Shown: positions 1 through 11,941, counted from the stretch's first letter. The stretch is 64,000 bases of DNA from JAVBJV01 sp031546815 (GCA_031546815.1 JAVBJV010000027.1:101915-165914), one strand, 5' to 3'. The notes: generated by a model from the letters alone, not told the origin. Made by a program: numbers and translations.

Positions 1-1
1 G

Positions 2-2134
2 ATCGCGTTCAACGGAGAGGCATCCATAACCACCCAGGGCACTGGTGCGTATGGTGCGTATGCACGCGGGAAAATCCAGTTTGCCGACGCGACGATCAAC
101 ACTTTTGGCGCGAATGCGTATGGCGTTTACGCGACCTCGGCGACGGGCCGGGTAGAATTCTCGGGCACGGCAACCATCAGGACGCAGCTGGACAACGCAC
201 ACGGCGTTGTCGCCTATGGCGGCGGGACAGTTGTGATGCAAAATGCAACCGTCGAGACGCAAGGTCCCGGCGCCAGTGCCATTTACATGAACGGAACGAC
301 GGTCGGCCAAACCAACACGATCAGTGCCACCGGTGGAACCTTCACATCTGCAAACGGGGCCGCCATCGGGACGAAAGGCGCCGTAAACGTGCTTTCACTC
401 AGTGCGGCCAATGTCTCCGGCAACGGGCTGCTGCTTGATGTGACGGCTTACTCGGCAGTCGTCTCCAGCGTGCTCAACCTGACAGGAACGGACCTGACCC
501 TGACCGGCGGCGCCCGGGTTGCTGACTCATCGACATCCAACCTGGTTCTCGAAAGAACTACCTGGACGCTGACGCCAGCAGCCGATGCCACGGTCGACTC
601 CGGCGTTACCAACCTTACTCTCACCAATAGCACAATGGTGTTCGCAGAACCGGCAACCGATACCTTCCAGACCCTGACGGTGCGGGACGATTATGCGGCA
701 ACCAATGCGATACTTGTTCTGAACACGCGACTGGATGCTGGCGGCGCGCTGAGCGCACAGGCAACCGACCGGTTGCTGATTGCAGGCAATGTAACCGGCA
801 CAACAATGGTGACAGTCAAGCCGACCGCTACCAGCGTTCCTGCACTCACATCGGCTGGTGGCGCCAATCTTGCCAGCGAGGGGATCTCGCTGATCCAGGT
901 TGGCGGCACGGCAGCAGCAGATTCGTTCCAGCTGGCAGGCAGCTATGTCGCAATGGCAGGCAAGCCTTACCAGTACCGGCTGTATGCCTATGGCCCGGGT
1001 GCGACGATGGGCCCGGCCGATGTTGATCAGCGTCTGGTTGCCGGCAGCGATCCTCACTGGGATTATCGGTTGCAGTCTGTTGCCGTAATACCACCGGAAC
1101 CACCCTGCGAAGAAACCGGTACGTGTCCTCCGACGCCGCCCGGACCTACACCGCCCGCCCCCACGCCGCCGGTGCCCTCGCTGGTGCCGCAGGGCGGGTC
1201 GTATCTGACCGCGCCGAACGCGCTGTTTCAGGCTGGGCTGATGGATATGGCCAACCTGCACCGCCGCCTGGGTGAAATCCGCGACAGCCGCACGCTGGGC
1301 GCCGACACGGGCACAGGCGAAGCCTGGCTGCGCGGCTATGGCGGCAGCTTCAACTACACCAGCAACCGTTCGGCCAGCGCTTACGGCTTCGATGCGGATA
1401 TCGACTACGCCGCAGTGCAGCTTGGCGGGAACCTGTTTTCCCATCGCACCGATAACGGCACCACGCGTGTAGGTCTGGCTGCCTCGTTCGGGTCGCTGAA
1501 CTTCTCGCCCAATCAGCGCGATGCCAGCGAAGGCAAGACTGATACCTACACCCTCGCAGGGTACGCCACCTATCAGGCTGATCGCGGCTGGTATGTGGAT
1601 GGTGCGCTATCGTTCGGATTGTTCAATGGCGAGGTCAGCAGCGATCTGCGCGGCAAGACAGCCGGGCTGAGCGGATCCAGCTTCGGAGCCTCGATCGAAG
1701 CCGGCCGGCCATTCGCCCTGGGGTCGAGCCGTTGGTCGCTGGAGCCGCAGGTGCAGTTGATGTTTCAGCACCTGAGCTTTGATACCAAGCGCGATATTGA
1801 TGGTTTCAGCGTTGATTTTGGTTCGCAGAACCAGCTGACGGGTCGCCTGGGTCTGCGGCTGGCGCGAGGCTTCCGTCTGGAAGGCGGCGATCTGCTGACG
1901 CCGTATGCGCGTGTGAACGTGCTCCACGGCTTCCTGGATGGCGGAGATGTCTATCTGGGTGGCGATGCGTTCCATACGGGTAATTTCGGCACATCGCTGG
2001 AACTGGCGGCGGGGGCTACGGCAACGCTGACGCAGAAACTGTCGCTGTACGGTGAGCTTGGCTGGCAGACCAGCATTGCCGATGCCGGCATGCAGGGCTG
2101 GGCCGCAACAGCAGGCCTGCGTTACGGATTCTGA
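2..2134 (+). CDS. autotransporter, 5'-truncated by window edge
   Basis: This frame is open from the first bases of the window, so the gene begins upstream and about 710 residues are visible. The N-terminal two thirds is a Gly/Thr/Asn-rich beta-helix passenger with no Cys until the linker. A pertactin-like segment is followed by a Cys-flanked, Pro-rich linker (CEETGTCP, then repeated PTPP) at about 1108-1180. The last roughly 280 residues form an outer-membrane beta-barrel with alternating aromatic strands, ending in the terminal Phe (LRYGF) typical of BAM substrates. Family knowledge: type Va secretion, in which the barrel exports the passenger to the cell surface. The ligand or activity of the passenger cannot be told. 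A strong terminator follows. Confidence 0.9.
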   Translation: MAFNGEASITTQGTGAYGAYARGKIQFADATINTFGANAYGVYATSATGRVEFSGTATIRTQLDNAHGVVAYGGGTVVMQNATVETQGPGASAIYMNGTTVGQTNTISATGGTFTSANGAAIGTKGAVNVLSLSAANVSGNGLLLDVTAYSAVVSSVLNLTGTDLTLTGGARVADSSTSNLVLERTTWTLTPAADATVDSGVTNLTLTNSTMVFAEPATDTFQTLTVRDDYAATNAILVLNTRLDAGGALSAQATDRLLIAGNVTGTTMVTVKPTATSVPALTSAGGANLASEGISLIQVGGTAAADSFQLAGSYVAMAGKPYQYRLYAYGPGATMGPADVDQRLVAGSDPHWDYRLQSVAVIPPEPPCEETGTCPPTPPGPTPPAPTPPVPSLVPQGGSYLTAPNALFQAGLMDMANLHRRLGEIRDSRTLGADTGTGEAWLRGYGGSFNYTSNRSASAYGFDADIDYAAVQLGGNLFSHRTDNGTTRVGLAASFGSLNFSPNQRDASEGKTDTYTLAGYATYQADRGWYVDGALSFGLFNGEVSSDLRGKTAGLSGSSFGASIEAGRPFALGSSRWSLEPQVQLMFQHLSFDTKRDIDGFSVDFGSQNQLTGRLGLRLARGFRLEGGDLLTPYARVNVLHGFLDGGDVYLGGDAFHTGNFGTSLELAAGATATLTQKLSLYGELGWQTSIADAGMQGWAATAGLRYGF

Positions 2135-2150
2135 TCAGACAGGCTGAATA

Positions 2151-2183
2151 AAAACGGGCGCTCCCAAAAGGGGCGCCCGTTTT
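2151..2183. terminator. bidirectional Rho-independent terminator
   Basis: An 11-base arm (AAAACGGGCGC) pairs perfectly with GCGCCCGTTTT around a short loop, with A- and T-runs on the two sides. It sits between the convergent autotransporter and rdgB and can serve both. Confidence 0.85.
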
Positions 2184-2201
2184 GCTTGGGTATGACTTAG
2201 A

Positions 2202-2813
2202 TTACGCCACACACGCCTTCACAAACTGCACGAAGGCCCGCGCGCGGTGACTGTCGCGGTCCTTTTCCTCGGGGGAGAGTTCCGCGTAGCTGCGCGTTTC
2301 ACCCGCCGGCACGAACATTGGGTCGAACCCGAAACCCGCAGGTCCACGCGGTGGCCAGACATAGGTGCCATCGGCCCGGCCCAGATAGGTCTGCGTCGCG
2401 CCGTCCGGCCAGGCCAGACACAGCGCGCAGCTGAACCACGCCCGCATGTCGTGCGAACCCGCCGCGCGGTCGTGCACTTTCTGCATGCCCATCGCGTAAT
2501 CGCGCTTGCCGTCCGCCGTCGTCGCCCAGTCGGCCGTGTAGAGACCAGGCTCGCCACGCAACGCCGCCACCGAAAATCCGGAGTCATCCGCCAGCGCCGG
2601 CAACCCCGCCGCACGCGCCGAGGCCAGCGCCTTGATGCGCGCGTTCTCGGCAAAGGTGGTGCCGGTCTCGGCAGGCTCCGGCAGGCCAAGTTCGCCCGCC
2701 GATACCGTGCCGATCCCGTATGGGGCCAGCAATGCCCCGATCTCGCGCAGCTTGCCCGCGTTGTGCGTGGCAATCACCAGACGCGCACCGCGCGCCAGTT
2801 TGCGTCCGCTCAT
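2202..2813 (-). CDS. rdgB: dITP/XTP pyrophosphatase RdgB (HAM1 family)
   Basis: The protein has 203 residues, normal for the family. It hydrolyses non-canonical purine NTPs (dITP, XTP) to monophosphate and pyrophosphate, which keeps them out of DNA and RNA. Visible signatures are the nucleotide-binding ATHNAGK at residues 15-21, TFAEN at 53-57, the metal-binding ADDSG at 75-79, and GFGFDP near 158. The frame stays open far upstream inside rph, but homology begins at the ATG at 2813, which overlaps the rph stop by four bases (ATGA). This indicates translational coupling in an rph-rdgB operon, a common alphaproteobacterial pair. Confidence 0.96.
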   Translation of the reverse strand: MSGRKLARGARLVIATHNAGKLREIGALLAPYGIGTVSAGELGLPEPAETGTTFAENARIKALASARAAGLPALADDSGFSVAALRGEPGLYTADWATTADGKRDYAMGMQKVHDRAAGSHDMRAWFSCALCLAWPDGATQTYLGRADGTYVWPPRGPAGFGFDPMFVPAGETRSYAELSPEEKDRDSHRARAFVQFVKACVA

Positions 2814-3523
2814 TTCAGCGCGGCGACCTGGGCCGCGAACAGCGCCTTTGTGCCGTTGCGCGCCAATGTCATCAGCTGGGTGAACTCGCCTTCGGTGAAC
2901 GGAGCCTTTTCCGCCGTGCCCTGGATCTCGACGATGCCGCCCGTGCTGGTCAGCACGAAATTGGCGTCGGCGTCGGCATTGCTGTCCTCGGCATAGTCCA
3001 GATCGGCCACCGGCACGCCACCCACGATGCCACAGGACAGCGCCGCCACCTGCCCGATGATCGGGTCGTCGGCCAGCACCTTCGCCGCCAGCAGCTTGTT
3101 CACCGCCAGCCGCATCGCTACCCACGCCCCGGTAATCGAGGCACAGCGCGTGCCGCCATCGGCGTTCAGAACGTCGCAATCCAGCGTGATGGTCATCTCG
3201 CCCATGCGCGTCTGATCGATCACCGCGCGCAGCGAACGCCCGATCAGACGCTGGATTTCCTGCGTGCGGCCCGACTGCTTACCACGCGCCGCTTCGCGGT
3301 CGCCGCGTGTATGGGTGGCGCGCGGCAGCATGCCGTATTCGCCGGTTACCCAGCCCTTGCCCGAATTGCGCAGAAACGGCGGCACCCGCCCCTCGACCGA
3401 GGCGGTGCACAGCACTTCCGTGCCGCCCATGCGGATCAGGCACGAGCCTTCAGCATGATGGGAAAACCCGGTATCGAGGGAAATCGGGCGCAAAGCCTCG
3501 GGCGTACGGCCGGATGGGCGCAT
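2810..3523 (-). CDS. rph: ribonuclease PH
   Basis: The protein has 237 residues, full length. RNase PH is a phosphorolytic 3'-5' exoribonuclease that trims tRNA 3' ends. It starts with MRPSGR, carries the RNase PH core [13 protein letters not shown] near residues 61-73, and has the conserved [17 protein letters not shown] segment and the acidic [11 protein letters not shown] segment near 175 that belongs to the active site. It is transcribed divergently from hrcA about 105 bp away, as in many alphaproteobacteria, and is coupled to rdgB by a four-base overlap. Confidence 0.97.
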   Translation of the reverse strand: MRPSGRTPEALRPISLDTGFSHHAEGSCLIRMGGTEVLCTASVEGRVPPFLRNSGKGWVTGEYGMLPRATHTRGDREAARGKQSGRTQEIQRLIGRSLRAVIDQTRMGEMTITLDCDVLNADGGTRCASITGAWVAMRLAVNKLLAAKVLADDPIIGQVAALSCGIVGGVPVADLDYAEDSNADADANFVLTSTGGIVEIQGTAEKAPFTEGEFTQLMTLARNGTKALFAAQVAALK

Positions 3524-3629
3524 TTGGGATACTCCTGTGTCTACCGGCGGGTTGTATGCCAGAACCCGAGCGCTGTCCTCCCCTCAAATCCGGTTTGACC
3601 CGGGCGGTGCGGCTACCTACGTTCAGTAT

Positions 3630-4682
3630 ATGGATCAGCCCCCTGCCTTGAATGCCGCGCTTGAACCCCGTGCCGCCGCGGTGTTGCGCAAGATTGTCGA
3701 GACCTATGTCGAGACCGGCGAACCGGTCGGCTCGCGCACATTGTCGCGCACGCTGCCGATGGCGCTGTCGCCCGCCACCATTCGCAACGTGATGTCGGAT
3801 CTGGAAGACGCCGGGCTGCTGTTCGCGCCGCATACGTCCGCCGGACGACTGCCGACGCAGCAGGGGCTGCGGCTGTTCGTCGATGGGCTGCTGCAATTCG
3901 GCGAGGTGAACGACGACGAACGCGCCGCCATCGCCGCTGCCTGCACCACCGCCGGGCGCAGTCTGGAAGATACACTGACGCAGGCATCATCAATGCTCGC
4001 CGGTCTGTCGCAGGCCGCCGGGCTGGTGCTGGCGCCGAAATCCGAAGGTGCTGTGCGACACATCGAATTCGTGGCGCTTGGCCCCGGCCGCGCGCTGGTG
4101 GTGCTGGTGACTGAGGACGGGCAGGTCGAAAACCGCGTGATCGAGGTTCCGCCCGGTCTGCCGCCATCTTCCCTGATCCAGGCGTCGAACTACCTCAGCG
4201 CCCGGCTGGCGGGCAAAACGCTGGGCGAGGCACGCACCAAGGTCGAGACCGAGATCACCGACAACCAGACTGCCCTCGATACGCTGACGGCGCAGGTGGT
4301 GGCGTCGGGCATCGCCACCTGGGCGGGCGGGGCGAAGGGCGGCAGCCTGATCGTGCGCGGACAGGCGCGGCTGCTGTCGGATGTGGACCAGATCGACAAA
4401 CTGGCCGCCATCCAGTCGCTGTTCGACCGGCTCGAGGCGCAGGAAACCATGCTCCGCCTGCTGGAACTGGCCGAGGCGAGTGAAGGCGTGCGGATCTTCA
4501 TCGGCGCCGAGAGCGACATGGTGGGCAATGCCGGGCTTTCCATGGTGGTAGCCCCGGCGCGCAACGCGCAGAACCGCATCGTGGGGGCGATCGGGGTGAT
4601 CGGCCCGACCCGCATCAATTACGGGCGGATCATTCCGGTGGTGGATCACACTGCACGTTTAGTTGGCCGTTTGCTCGGCTAA
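3630..4682 (+). CDS. hrcA: heat-inducible transcription repressor HrcA
   Basis: The protein has 350 residues from the ATG at 3630. The frame runs 31 codons further upstream, but that extension has no HrcA similarity. HrcA represses chaperone operons by binding CIRCE operators and is kept folded by GroEL. A winged helix-turn-helix lies at about residues 8-75 (YVETGEPVGSRTLSR, SPATIRNVMSDLE), followed by the HrcA dimerisation core and the C-terminal VVAPARNAQNRIVGAIGVIG and TRINYGRIIPVV motifs. No complete CIRCE palindrome was found in this window, so its operators are presumably elsewhere, for example at groESL. Confidence 0.96.
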   Translation: MDQPPALNAALEPRAAAVLRKIVETYVETGEPVGSRTLSRTLPMALSPATIRNVMSDLEDAGLLFAPHTSAGRLPTQQGLRLFVDGLLQFGEVNDDERAAIAAACTTAGRSLEDTLTQASSMLAGLSQAAGLVLAPKSEGAVRHIEFVALGPGRALVVLVTEDGQVENRVIEVPPGLPPSSLIQASNYLSARLAGKTLGEARTKVETEITDNQTALDTLTAQVVASGIATWAGGAKGGSLIVRGQARLLSDVDQIDKLAAIQSLFDRLEAQETMLRLLELAEASEGVRIFIGAESDMVGNAGLSMVVAPARNAQNRIVGAIGVIGPTRINYGRIIPVVDHTARLVGRLLG

Positions 4683-4765
4683 CCCTTGCGTTCCGACGCG
4701 GTATCTCCCACCTGAATGCAGATATCTCTGGTCAACACGATTTTATTTCCTTACCCAGCAGCATC

Positions 4766-5353
4766 ATGAGCGACACCCAGAACACCCCCGACCCCACCGA
4801 TACAGCTAACGACACCGCGCACCCCGACACCGCCCCGGCCGAGGCGTCGGTGGATCCAGCCGCCCGCGTGGCCGAGCTGGAAGCCGAAGTCACCGCCATG
4901 AAGGACAAGTGGCTGCGGGCCGAGGCCGAAATGCAGAACCTGCGCACCCGCGCCAAGCGCGAGACGGACGATGCGCGCCTGTATGCCGTGCAGAAATTCG
5001 CCGCCGACATCGTAGAAGCGGGCGACAATCTGCGTCGCGGTCTGGACAGCATCCCCGTGAAAGCGGAAGGCGAGACCGATCTGGTCGCCAAACTGCGCGA
5101 AGGGTTCGAAGGGGTGGAACGCCAGTTCCTCGCCATCCTCAGCCGCAACGGGATCGAACGGATGGACCCGACCGGCCAGCCATTCAATGCCGAAGTGCAC
5201 CACGCCATGGTGCAGCAGCCCTCCCCCGCGCACACGCCGGGCACGGTGATCCAGGCGTGGTCGCCGGTGTGGATGCTGAACGGGCGTCTGCTGAAACCCG
5301 CCATGGTGGTGGTCGCCGCCGCCGTGGCCGACGACACACCATCCGACAAGTAG
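4766..5353 (+). CDS. grpE: nucleotide exchange factor GrpE
   Basis: The protein has 195 residues. GrpE is a cytoplasmic homodimer that releases ADP from DnaK. It has an acidic, disordered N-terminus (residues 1-30), a long coiled coil (about 33-75, VAELEAEVTAMKDKWLRAEA), and the C-terminal beta domain with the signature NAEVHHAMVQQP and a GTVIQ segment. It lies 83 bp after hrcA. Its usual neighbour dnaK is about 2.2 kb downstream because an autotransporter locus sits between them. Confidence 0.97.
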   Translation: MSDTQNTPDPTDTANDTAHPDTAPAEASVDPAARVAELEAEVTAMKDKWLRAEAEMQNLRTRAKRETDDARLYAVQKFAADIVEAGDNLRRGLDSIPVKAEGETDLVAKLREGFEGVERQFLAILSRNGIERMDPTGQPFNAEVHHAMVQQPSPAHTPGTVIQAWSPVWMLNGRLLKPAMVVVAAAVADDTPSDK

Positions 5354-5375
5354 TCAGCTTCGGATAACCGGCAAT

Positions 5376-5402
5376 AAAAAAGGGCGCCTCGCGGCGCCCT
5401 TT
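5376..5402. terminator. bidirectional terminator, grpE / autotransporter
   Basis: A perfect stem (AAAGGGCGCC with GGCGCCCTTT) closes a TCGC loop and is flanked by an A-run and a T-run. It lies just past the grpE stop and just past the end of the convergent autotransporter locus. Confidence 0.88.
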
Positions 5403-5420
5403 CTGTGTCTGCTGCCCGGG

Positions 5421-6967
5421 TTACCAGGCGAGACGCAGGCCCAGTTTGCCATAAACGGCATAGCTGTTGGCTTCACTGAACGCCGCGCGATACCCGACAT
5501 TGGCGAACAGCATCCAGTTCTGCGCCAGTTCTGCGCTCAGACCCGCGGTGATTTCACCCGTCGTGCCGCCAATATCCGACCCGAACTGCTCCGCCTGCGC
5601 GCCCGACAATGTGGAGATCCGTGTGCGCGTATCGCCCATGAATTCCTGCCACACGCTCGGCCGCAGCCACGCCGTGATGTTGCGCTGCTGCGCCGTCTGC
5701 CATGTGCGCGACAGACGCACACCCACGCGCGCGGCAAGCGAGTCAACATCGCTGTAGCTGACGCGCGCGCCCTGGTCGGTGCCGTCATCGAACGAGATGC
5801 TCTGATAGACCAGCTGCACCTGCGGTTCGACCACCATGCCACCTGCGTTGATCGGATAACCCGCTTCCAACGATGCGGCATAGCCGGTGCCGTTGGTATC
5901 CAGCCCGCGCACATCGCGGCTCGGCTTGGCCGTCAGGTCGTAGCGCGAGACCTGACCAACCGCGTCCACATACCAGCCGGATGCGCCGTAATGTGTCCAG
6001 TAGGCACCGAACGTGTAGGCATCCATATCGTTCGTGCCCGCCTTGCCATGGCCCAGATGATCGACCGAGGCCGACACCTGCCCGAACGCCGCATACACAC
6101 CCGCGTAGTTGCGCCCGCCGTTGGCATCCACGCCGCGGCTGACTGTCACATTGCCCAGTGCCACCGTCAGGTTTTTGCCGGCACCACCCACCACAGCAAC
6201 GCCATAGCTGGACAGCGAGGTCGACTGCCCGACGCTGATGTTCCCCGTAGCCACCAGATCGACATTGCCTGCAGAGGACAGCGCCACGACGCCTAAACCG
6301 TTGTCTCCTACCGTAACGTTATTGTTGACTTCAACGCGCACGTTGCCCAGCCTGGATTCTCCATAGACTCCCATGCTGCTCGCCCGGTGGTCGAAACAGT
6401 ATTATTGGTCCGGACCAGCACATCTCCACGATCCGAATACCCATAGGCCCCGCCGGACCCGACACCGGTTGTATTGATGGCACCATTGGCGATGATACGA
6501 ACACTGCCGAGACCCCTGACACCGAGATAGCGCCAGAGTTTTTGATCGTTATGGACTGAGCGCCTGCTGCAGAACCATTCAACGTCGCCGAAATGGCAGT
6601 GCCCACGCTGACGAAATTGGCCGCCGAATCGATGAGGGTCTGGCCCTGGGCATTGGTGACAAGGCCGGTCTGCGCAGTCAGAAGCGCGGAAACGTTTGTG
6701 CCAGCACCGATCTTCACAGTGACATCAGCAAGAGAGGCGATCTCGATAACCGGACGATAGGTGGTGGTCCCGGAAATGGAAATATTATCGCCAATGGTGA
6801 CCGAAACCGGGCTGGTCGTTGAGGAGTAATATATCCCAGCCGTGTAGGTGGGCCCCATGCAGGTGGCTGTGGAGCCAACACCACATTCATTCGTGGCATG
6901 CGCAGCATTCTGCATGGGGGCGGCACCCCCCATCAAGGCGACAGTTGAAAGAAGGATCTTTTTTCAT
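5421..6967 (-). pseudogene. autotransporter gene with three frameshifts at homopolymers
   Basis: One autotransporter is spread over three minus-strand frames. The ATG at 6967 opens a signal peptide (MKKILLSTVALMGG-type) only if one A is removed from the A6 run at 6959-6964. The passenger then reads to the G4 run at 6513-6516, where one extra G restores the frame. It continues with beta-helix sequence (RIIANGAINTTG) to the G3 run at 6383-6385, where one extra G joins it to the barrel ending KLGLRLAW. With these three edits the span is exactly 1548 bases, 515 codons plus stop. As written, the longest frame is only 317 residues, without signal peptide. Causes could be decay, homopolymer phase variation, or assembly errors. 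The barrel and final aromatic residue are intact. Confidence 0.82.
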
Positions 6968-7430
6968 TTTACTGATCTCGTTGATATAAAAATCGGACAC
7001 AGCTCATCCCGCATGAATTCATGATAAATAGACACGCTAATTTTAAATACACCCACTGGATATAATATTATTTATGTGCAAATATATTAGTAATGGAAAT
7101 AACCAAATCCGCACCAACTTAGCCATGCAAATAAATTAAAATTATATTGTAATATAATACTATTATGTGATTATTTATTTGTGTAATGTGTGTGCATTTA
7201 GTTTTAATGGCGGCGTCCATTACGAAACCCATCCGTTTTTCTAAAATAATTACTATTTGGACCATAAAATTTAATCTTTAATTGTAAAACCGCACTGTAG
7301 TTTCGCGATTTCCCATAGAGGCAGCTCTGCCGCCAGCCTTATCCGGCAGCACGTTACTTCGCTGATTTCAGCTGCTGCGCCCGATCAAGAATCGGACGAT
7401 GTCCGGAAAAATATCGCTATTGGTGGGCTG
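6968..7430. other. AT-rich non-coding region upstream of dnaK
   Basis: About 460 bp with no supportable gene. Positions 6968-7300 are strikingly AT-rich, with runs such as TTAAATACACC and ATAATATTATTTATG, against GC-rich neighbours. The region carries the 5' flank of the broken autotransporter on one side and the leader of dnaK on the other. No CIRCE element was seen. Confidence 0.7.
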
Positions 7431-7464
7431 CCCCTCTTGCCGGTTCAGGTCGGCGCCCATACAT
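7431..7464 (+). promoter_or_regulatory. candidate RpoH (sigma-32) promoter of dnaK
   Basis: CCCCTCTTGCC at 7431-7441 resembles the sigma-32 -35 element (core CTTG at 7436-7439). CCCATACAT at 7456-7464 resembles the -10 element (CCCCATNT), with a spacer of about 14 bases. It lies about 77 bp before the dnaK start, and heat-shock control of dnaK is expected. Assigned by eye only. Confidence 0.55.
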
Positions 7465-7540
7465 CCAAGCCATCCCATACACCCAGGGGACGCGACCGGT
7501 GCTTCGGGCCGCCTGCGTCCGCCAGAAGGAGCGAATGTTT

Positions 7541-9463
<1,923 letters not shown>

Positions 9464-9489
9464 TCTGAACGGCGGCGATAAGGTAAATG

Positions 9490-9523
9490 CGGCGCCTGTT
9501 CGTAAGACAGGCGCCGTTCTTGT
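9490..9523 (+). terminator. stem-loop terminator/attenuator between dnaK and dnaJ
   Basis: A perfect 10-bp stem (CGGCGCCTGT with ACAGGCGCCG) around a 7-base loop, followed by TTCTTGTGTT. It probably terminates most dnaK transcripts and lets some read into dnaJ. Confidence 0.75.
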
Positions 9524-9554
9524 GTTGAGTTATATGATTTGATCCGGGGTTCGG

Positions 9555-10709
9555 ATGGCAAAAAAAGACTTTTATGAAGTTCTCGGCGTCGCGCGCGGCG
9601 CGAGCGCGGACGAGCTGAAGAAGGCATATCGCAAGCTTGCGATGCAGTACCATCCCGACCGCAATCCGGGCGACAAGACGGCTGAAGCCAGCTTCAAGGA
9701 AATCAACGAGGCGTACGACGTCCTGAAGGACGACGACAAACGCGCCGCGTACGACCGTTTCGGCCATCGCGCGTTCGAAAACGGCGGCGGCGGGCAGCAT
9801 CCCGGCGGAGACCCGTTCGGCGGCGGCGGCTTCTCGGGCTTCGGCGGTGGTCTGGGCGATATTTTCGACGAGATTTTCTCGGGCGGCGGTATGGGCGGCG
9901 GACGCCGTGGCGGCGCACCGATGCAGGGCGCCAATCTGCGCACGCATGTCGAGATCTCGATGGAAGACGCGTTCAAGGGCGTCAAGAAACAGATGCGCAT
10001 TCCCACGCGCATCAAGTGCGATGCCTGTAAGGGCACCGGCGCACAGGACGGCGCGGCCAGCAACGACACATGTTCGACCTGCGGCGGCATGGGCAAGGTG
10101 CGCGCACGTCAGGGCTTCTTCGTGGTTGAACAGACCTGCCCGACCTGCAGCGGCTCGGGCCGGACCATCCGCAACCCGTGCAAGATCTGCGGTGGCAACG
10201 GCACGGTGCAGAACGAACGCACCCTGCAGGTGGCGATCCCCGCCGGTGTGGAAGACGGCACCCGCATCCGCCTGGCCGGCGAAGGCGAGGCCGGACCGCG
10301 CAACACCCCCCCGGGCGATCTGCTGGTCGAGGTCTCGGTGCGTGAACATTCGCTGTTCCACCGCGATGGCGCGAACATCTACTGCCGCGTGCCGCTCCGC
10401 ATGACGCAGGCAGCGCTGGGGACCGAAGTTGAAGTCCCGGTGATCGACGGCACCCGCGCCCGGGTAAAAATCCCCGCCGGCACGCAGAGCGGCGAGCAGT
10501 TCCGTCTGCGCGGCAAGGGTTTTTCGATCCTGCGGCGCTCGGAACGCGGCGACATGTATATCCAGGTCGCGGTCGAAACCCCGCAGCACCTCAGCAAGCG
10601 CCAGCGCGAACTGCTCGAGGAATTCGAAGGCGAAGCGACCACCAAGTCCTCGCCCGAGAACGAAGGCTTCTTCGCCAAGGTGCGCGACTTCTTCGAGGGG
10701 AAGGGCTGA
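9555..10709 (+). CDS. dnaJ: co-chaperone DnaJ (Hsp40)
   Basis: The protein has 384 residues and is full length. The J domain contains HPD at residues 33-35, which stimulates the DnaK ATPase. A Gly/Phe-rich linker follows at about 75-120 ([20 protein letters not shown]). The zinc region has four CxxCxGxG repeats from residue 155 to about 217 ([32 protein letters not shown]). The C-terminal substrate domain carries [17 protein letters not shown] and [10 protein letters not shown]. It completes the hrcA-grpE-dnaK-dnaJ chaperone cluster. Confidence 0.98.
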   Translation: MAKKDFYEVLGVARGASADELKKAYRKLAMQYHPDRNPGDKTAEASFKEINEAYDVLKDDDKRAAYDRFGHRAFENGGGGQHPGGDPFGGGGFSGFGGGLGDIFDEIFSGGGMGGGRRGGAPMQGANLRTHVEISMEDAFKGVKKQMRIPTRIKCDACKGTGAQDGAASNDTCSTCGGMGKVRARQGFFVVEQTCPTCSGSGRTIRNPCKICGGNGTVQNERTLQVAIPAGVEDGTRIRLAGEGEAGPRNTPPGDLLVEVSVREHSLFHRDGANIYCRVPLRMTQAALGTEVEVPVIDGTRARVKIPAGTQSGEQFRLRGKGFSILRRSERGDMYIQVAVETPQHLSKRQRELLEEFEGEATTKSSPENEGFFAKVRDFFEGKG

Positions 10710-10730
10710 CCTTCCCCCCACTGCTTCAGG

Positions 10731-11207
10731 CTATTGCTGCTGCGGCACCTGAAAGTTGCGTGAAGGCTGCGGGCGTGGCGGCGGCGGTGCCGCTGGCTGT
10801 GGCTGTGGCTGTGGCCGCACCTGAAAGTTACGCGAGGGCTGCGACGTTGGTTGCGCCGCTTGCGGCTGCGGGCGTGGCCTTACCTGGAAGTTGCGCGAAG
10901 GCTGCTGCTGTTGCGGTGGCGGGCGCCGTGTATGGGTGTCGGTATTCCACCGGCCGCCATCGTTGCGCCGATCGCCATCGCCGTCATCATACCCCCGGTG
11001 CCGACGATCCCGGGGCCGAGGGTCCTGATAGTAGTAATTCGACGGGTAGTAATACGGATACGGCGCCGCATAGCCGCCAACGTAGCCGCCCCCCACGTAT
11101 CCACCGCCATACCCGCCATAATACGCGCCATCGTCTGGCTGCGGCTGGTAATAACAGGCCGTGGTCAGCAAAGTGGCAGTCAGCGTCAATAACCGGACGA
11201 AACGCAT
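10731..11207 (-). CDS. Tyr/Gly/Pro-rich secreted or lipoprotein with PSRNFQV repeats
   Basis: Not a family I recognise. The 158-residue product starts with a hydrophobic signal ending LLTTAC, a marginal lipobox with Cys18. A Tyr/Gly-rich stretch follows (YYGGYGGGYVGGGYVGGY), then a charged Arg/Asp block, then a Pro/Gln-rich tail in which PSRNFQV occurs three times separated by PQ-rich spacers. The repeats are also visible in the DNA as three near-copies at about 10750, 10820 and 10885. The composition suggests an exported, probably disordered envelope protein. It converges with dnaJ; the function is unknown. Confidence 0.6.
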   Translation of the reverse strand: MRFVRLLTLTATLLTTACYYQPQPDDGAYYGGYGGGYVGGGYVGGYAAPYPYYYPSNYYYQDPRPRDRRHRGYDDGDGDRRNDGGRWNTDTHTRRPPPQQQQPSRNFQVRPRPQPQAAQPTSQPSRNFQVRPQPQPQPAAPPPPRPQPSRNFQVPQQQ

Positions 11208-11353
11208 TCAAGCCCCCTGCATCGCCACTCAACTGCGGCGAAAGTCCTTAAACTCCAGTCATTATATAACACTGGATTATGGTCTTTTTAGGCTGTGGCT
11301 CCGCCTTTGAGTGCTGCTAGGCTTCGCATATTCCAAGAACGAGAACAAAAAAC

Positions 11354-11935
11354 ATGAGGACACATATTTTCGGCGCACTGCTCGCTGTTGCAGCTTGCGT
11401 ATCTTCGGCTCAGGCCGGCTCCGGATGCGATGGCACGGTCGTTGCCACAAAACTGCATCCACTGCCCACAGCTCATCCGGTTGCGCTCGACATCGCCAAC
11501 GACAGTCCGGAAAACCGCGATCTGGGAGAACGCTTCCTGGCCGGGTTGCGCGAGGCTGGCGTACCGGTGGCGACCCCGCAGAACACGCTGGCCACGGCAC
11601 CATTGCGCCTGTCGCTGCGGACCTCGGTCCTGTCGCGTGGGCGCGTGGGTGGCGGCAGCGGTAATTTCGGGGCGCCGGCAGATCGCGACTGGGACGATTT
11701 CGGCTGGGGCCGCAACGACCCCGCCGGGTATCGCATGTCGTCACGCCCGCAGCGCGGCCGCAACCAGATCGCCGTGCGGGCCGAACTCACACAGTCTGGC
11801 TCGGCCCAGACCCTGTGGGTGGCGTCCATCCAGTGCCAGCAGACCAGCGAGGATCTGCGCGACGTCGCCTTCGGGTTGGGACAGGCCATCGGTCAGGTAT
11901 TCGGCCAGCAGGTCACCGAACCGCGCCGCTTCTGA
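11354..11935 (+). CDS. secreted protein of unknown function
   Basis: The 193-residue product has a clear signal peptide (MRTHIFGALLAVAACVSSAQA, about 21 residues) with cleavage after AQA. The mature part begins GSGCDG and has a second Cys in SIQCQQ near residue 160, so one disulphide is possible. A Gly/Asp/Arg-rich middle (about 95-130) may be flexible. No enzymatic motif was seen and the family was not recognised. It converges with the gene at 11981 across a shared terminator. Confidence 0.65.
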   Translation: MRTHIFGALLAVAACVSSAQAGSGCDGTVVATKLHPLPTAHPVALDIANDSPENRDLGERFLAGLREAGVPVATPQNTLATAPLRLSLRTSVLSRGRVGGGSGNFGAPADRDWDDFGWGRNDPAGYRMSSRPQRGRNQIAVRAELTQSGSAQTLWVASIQCQQTSEDLRDVAFGLGQAIGQVFGQQVTEPRRF

Positions 11936-11941
11936 AAAACA

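Noticed and set aside
11309..11320. GAGTGCTGC resembling a CIRCE half-site
   Set aside because: Only one half is present; the matching TTAGCACTC arm is missing.
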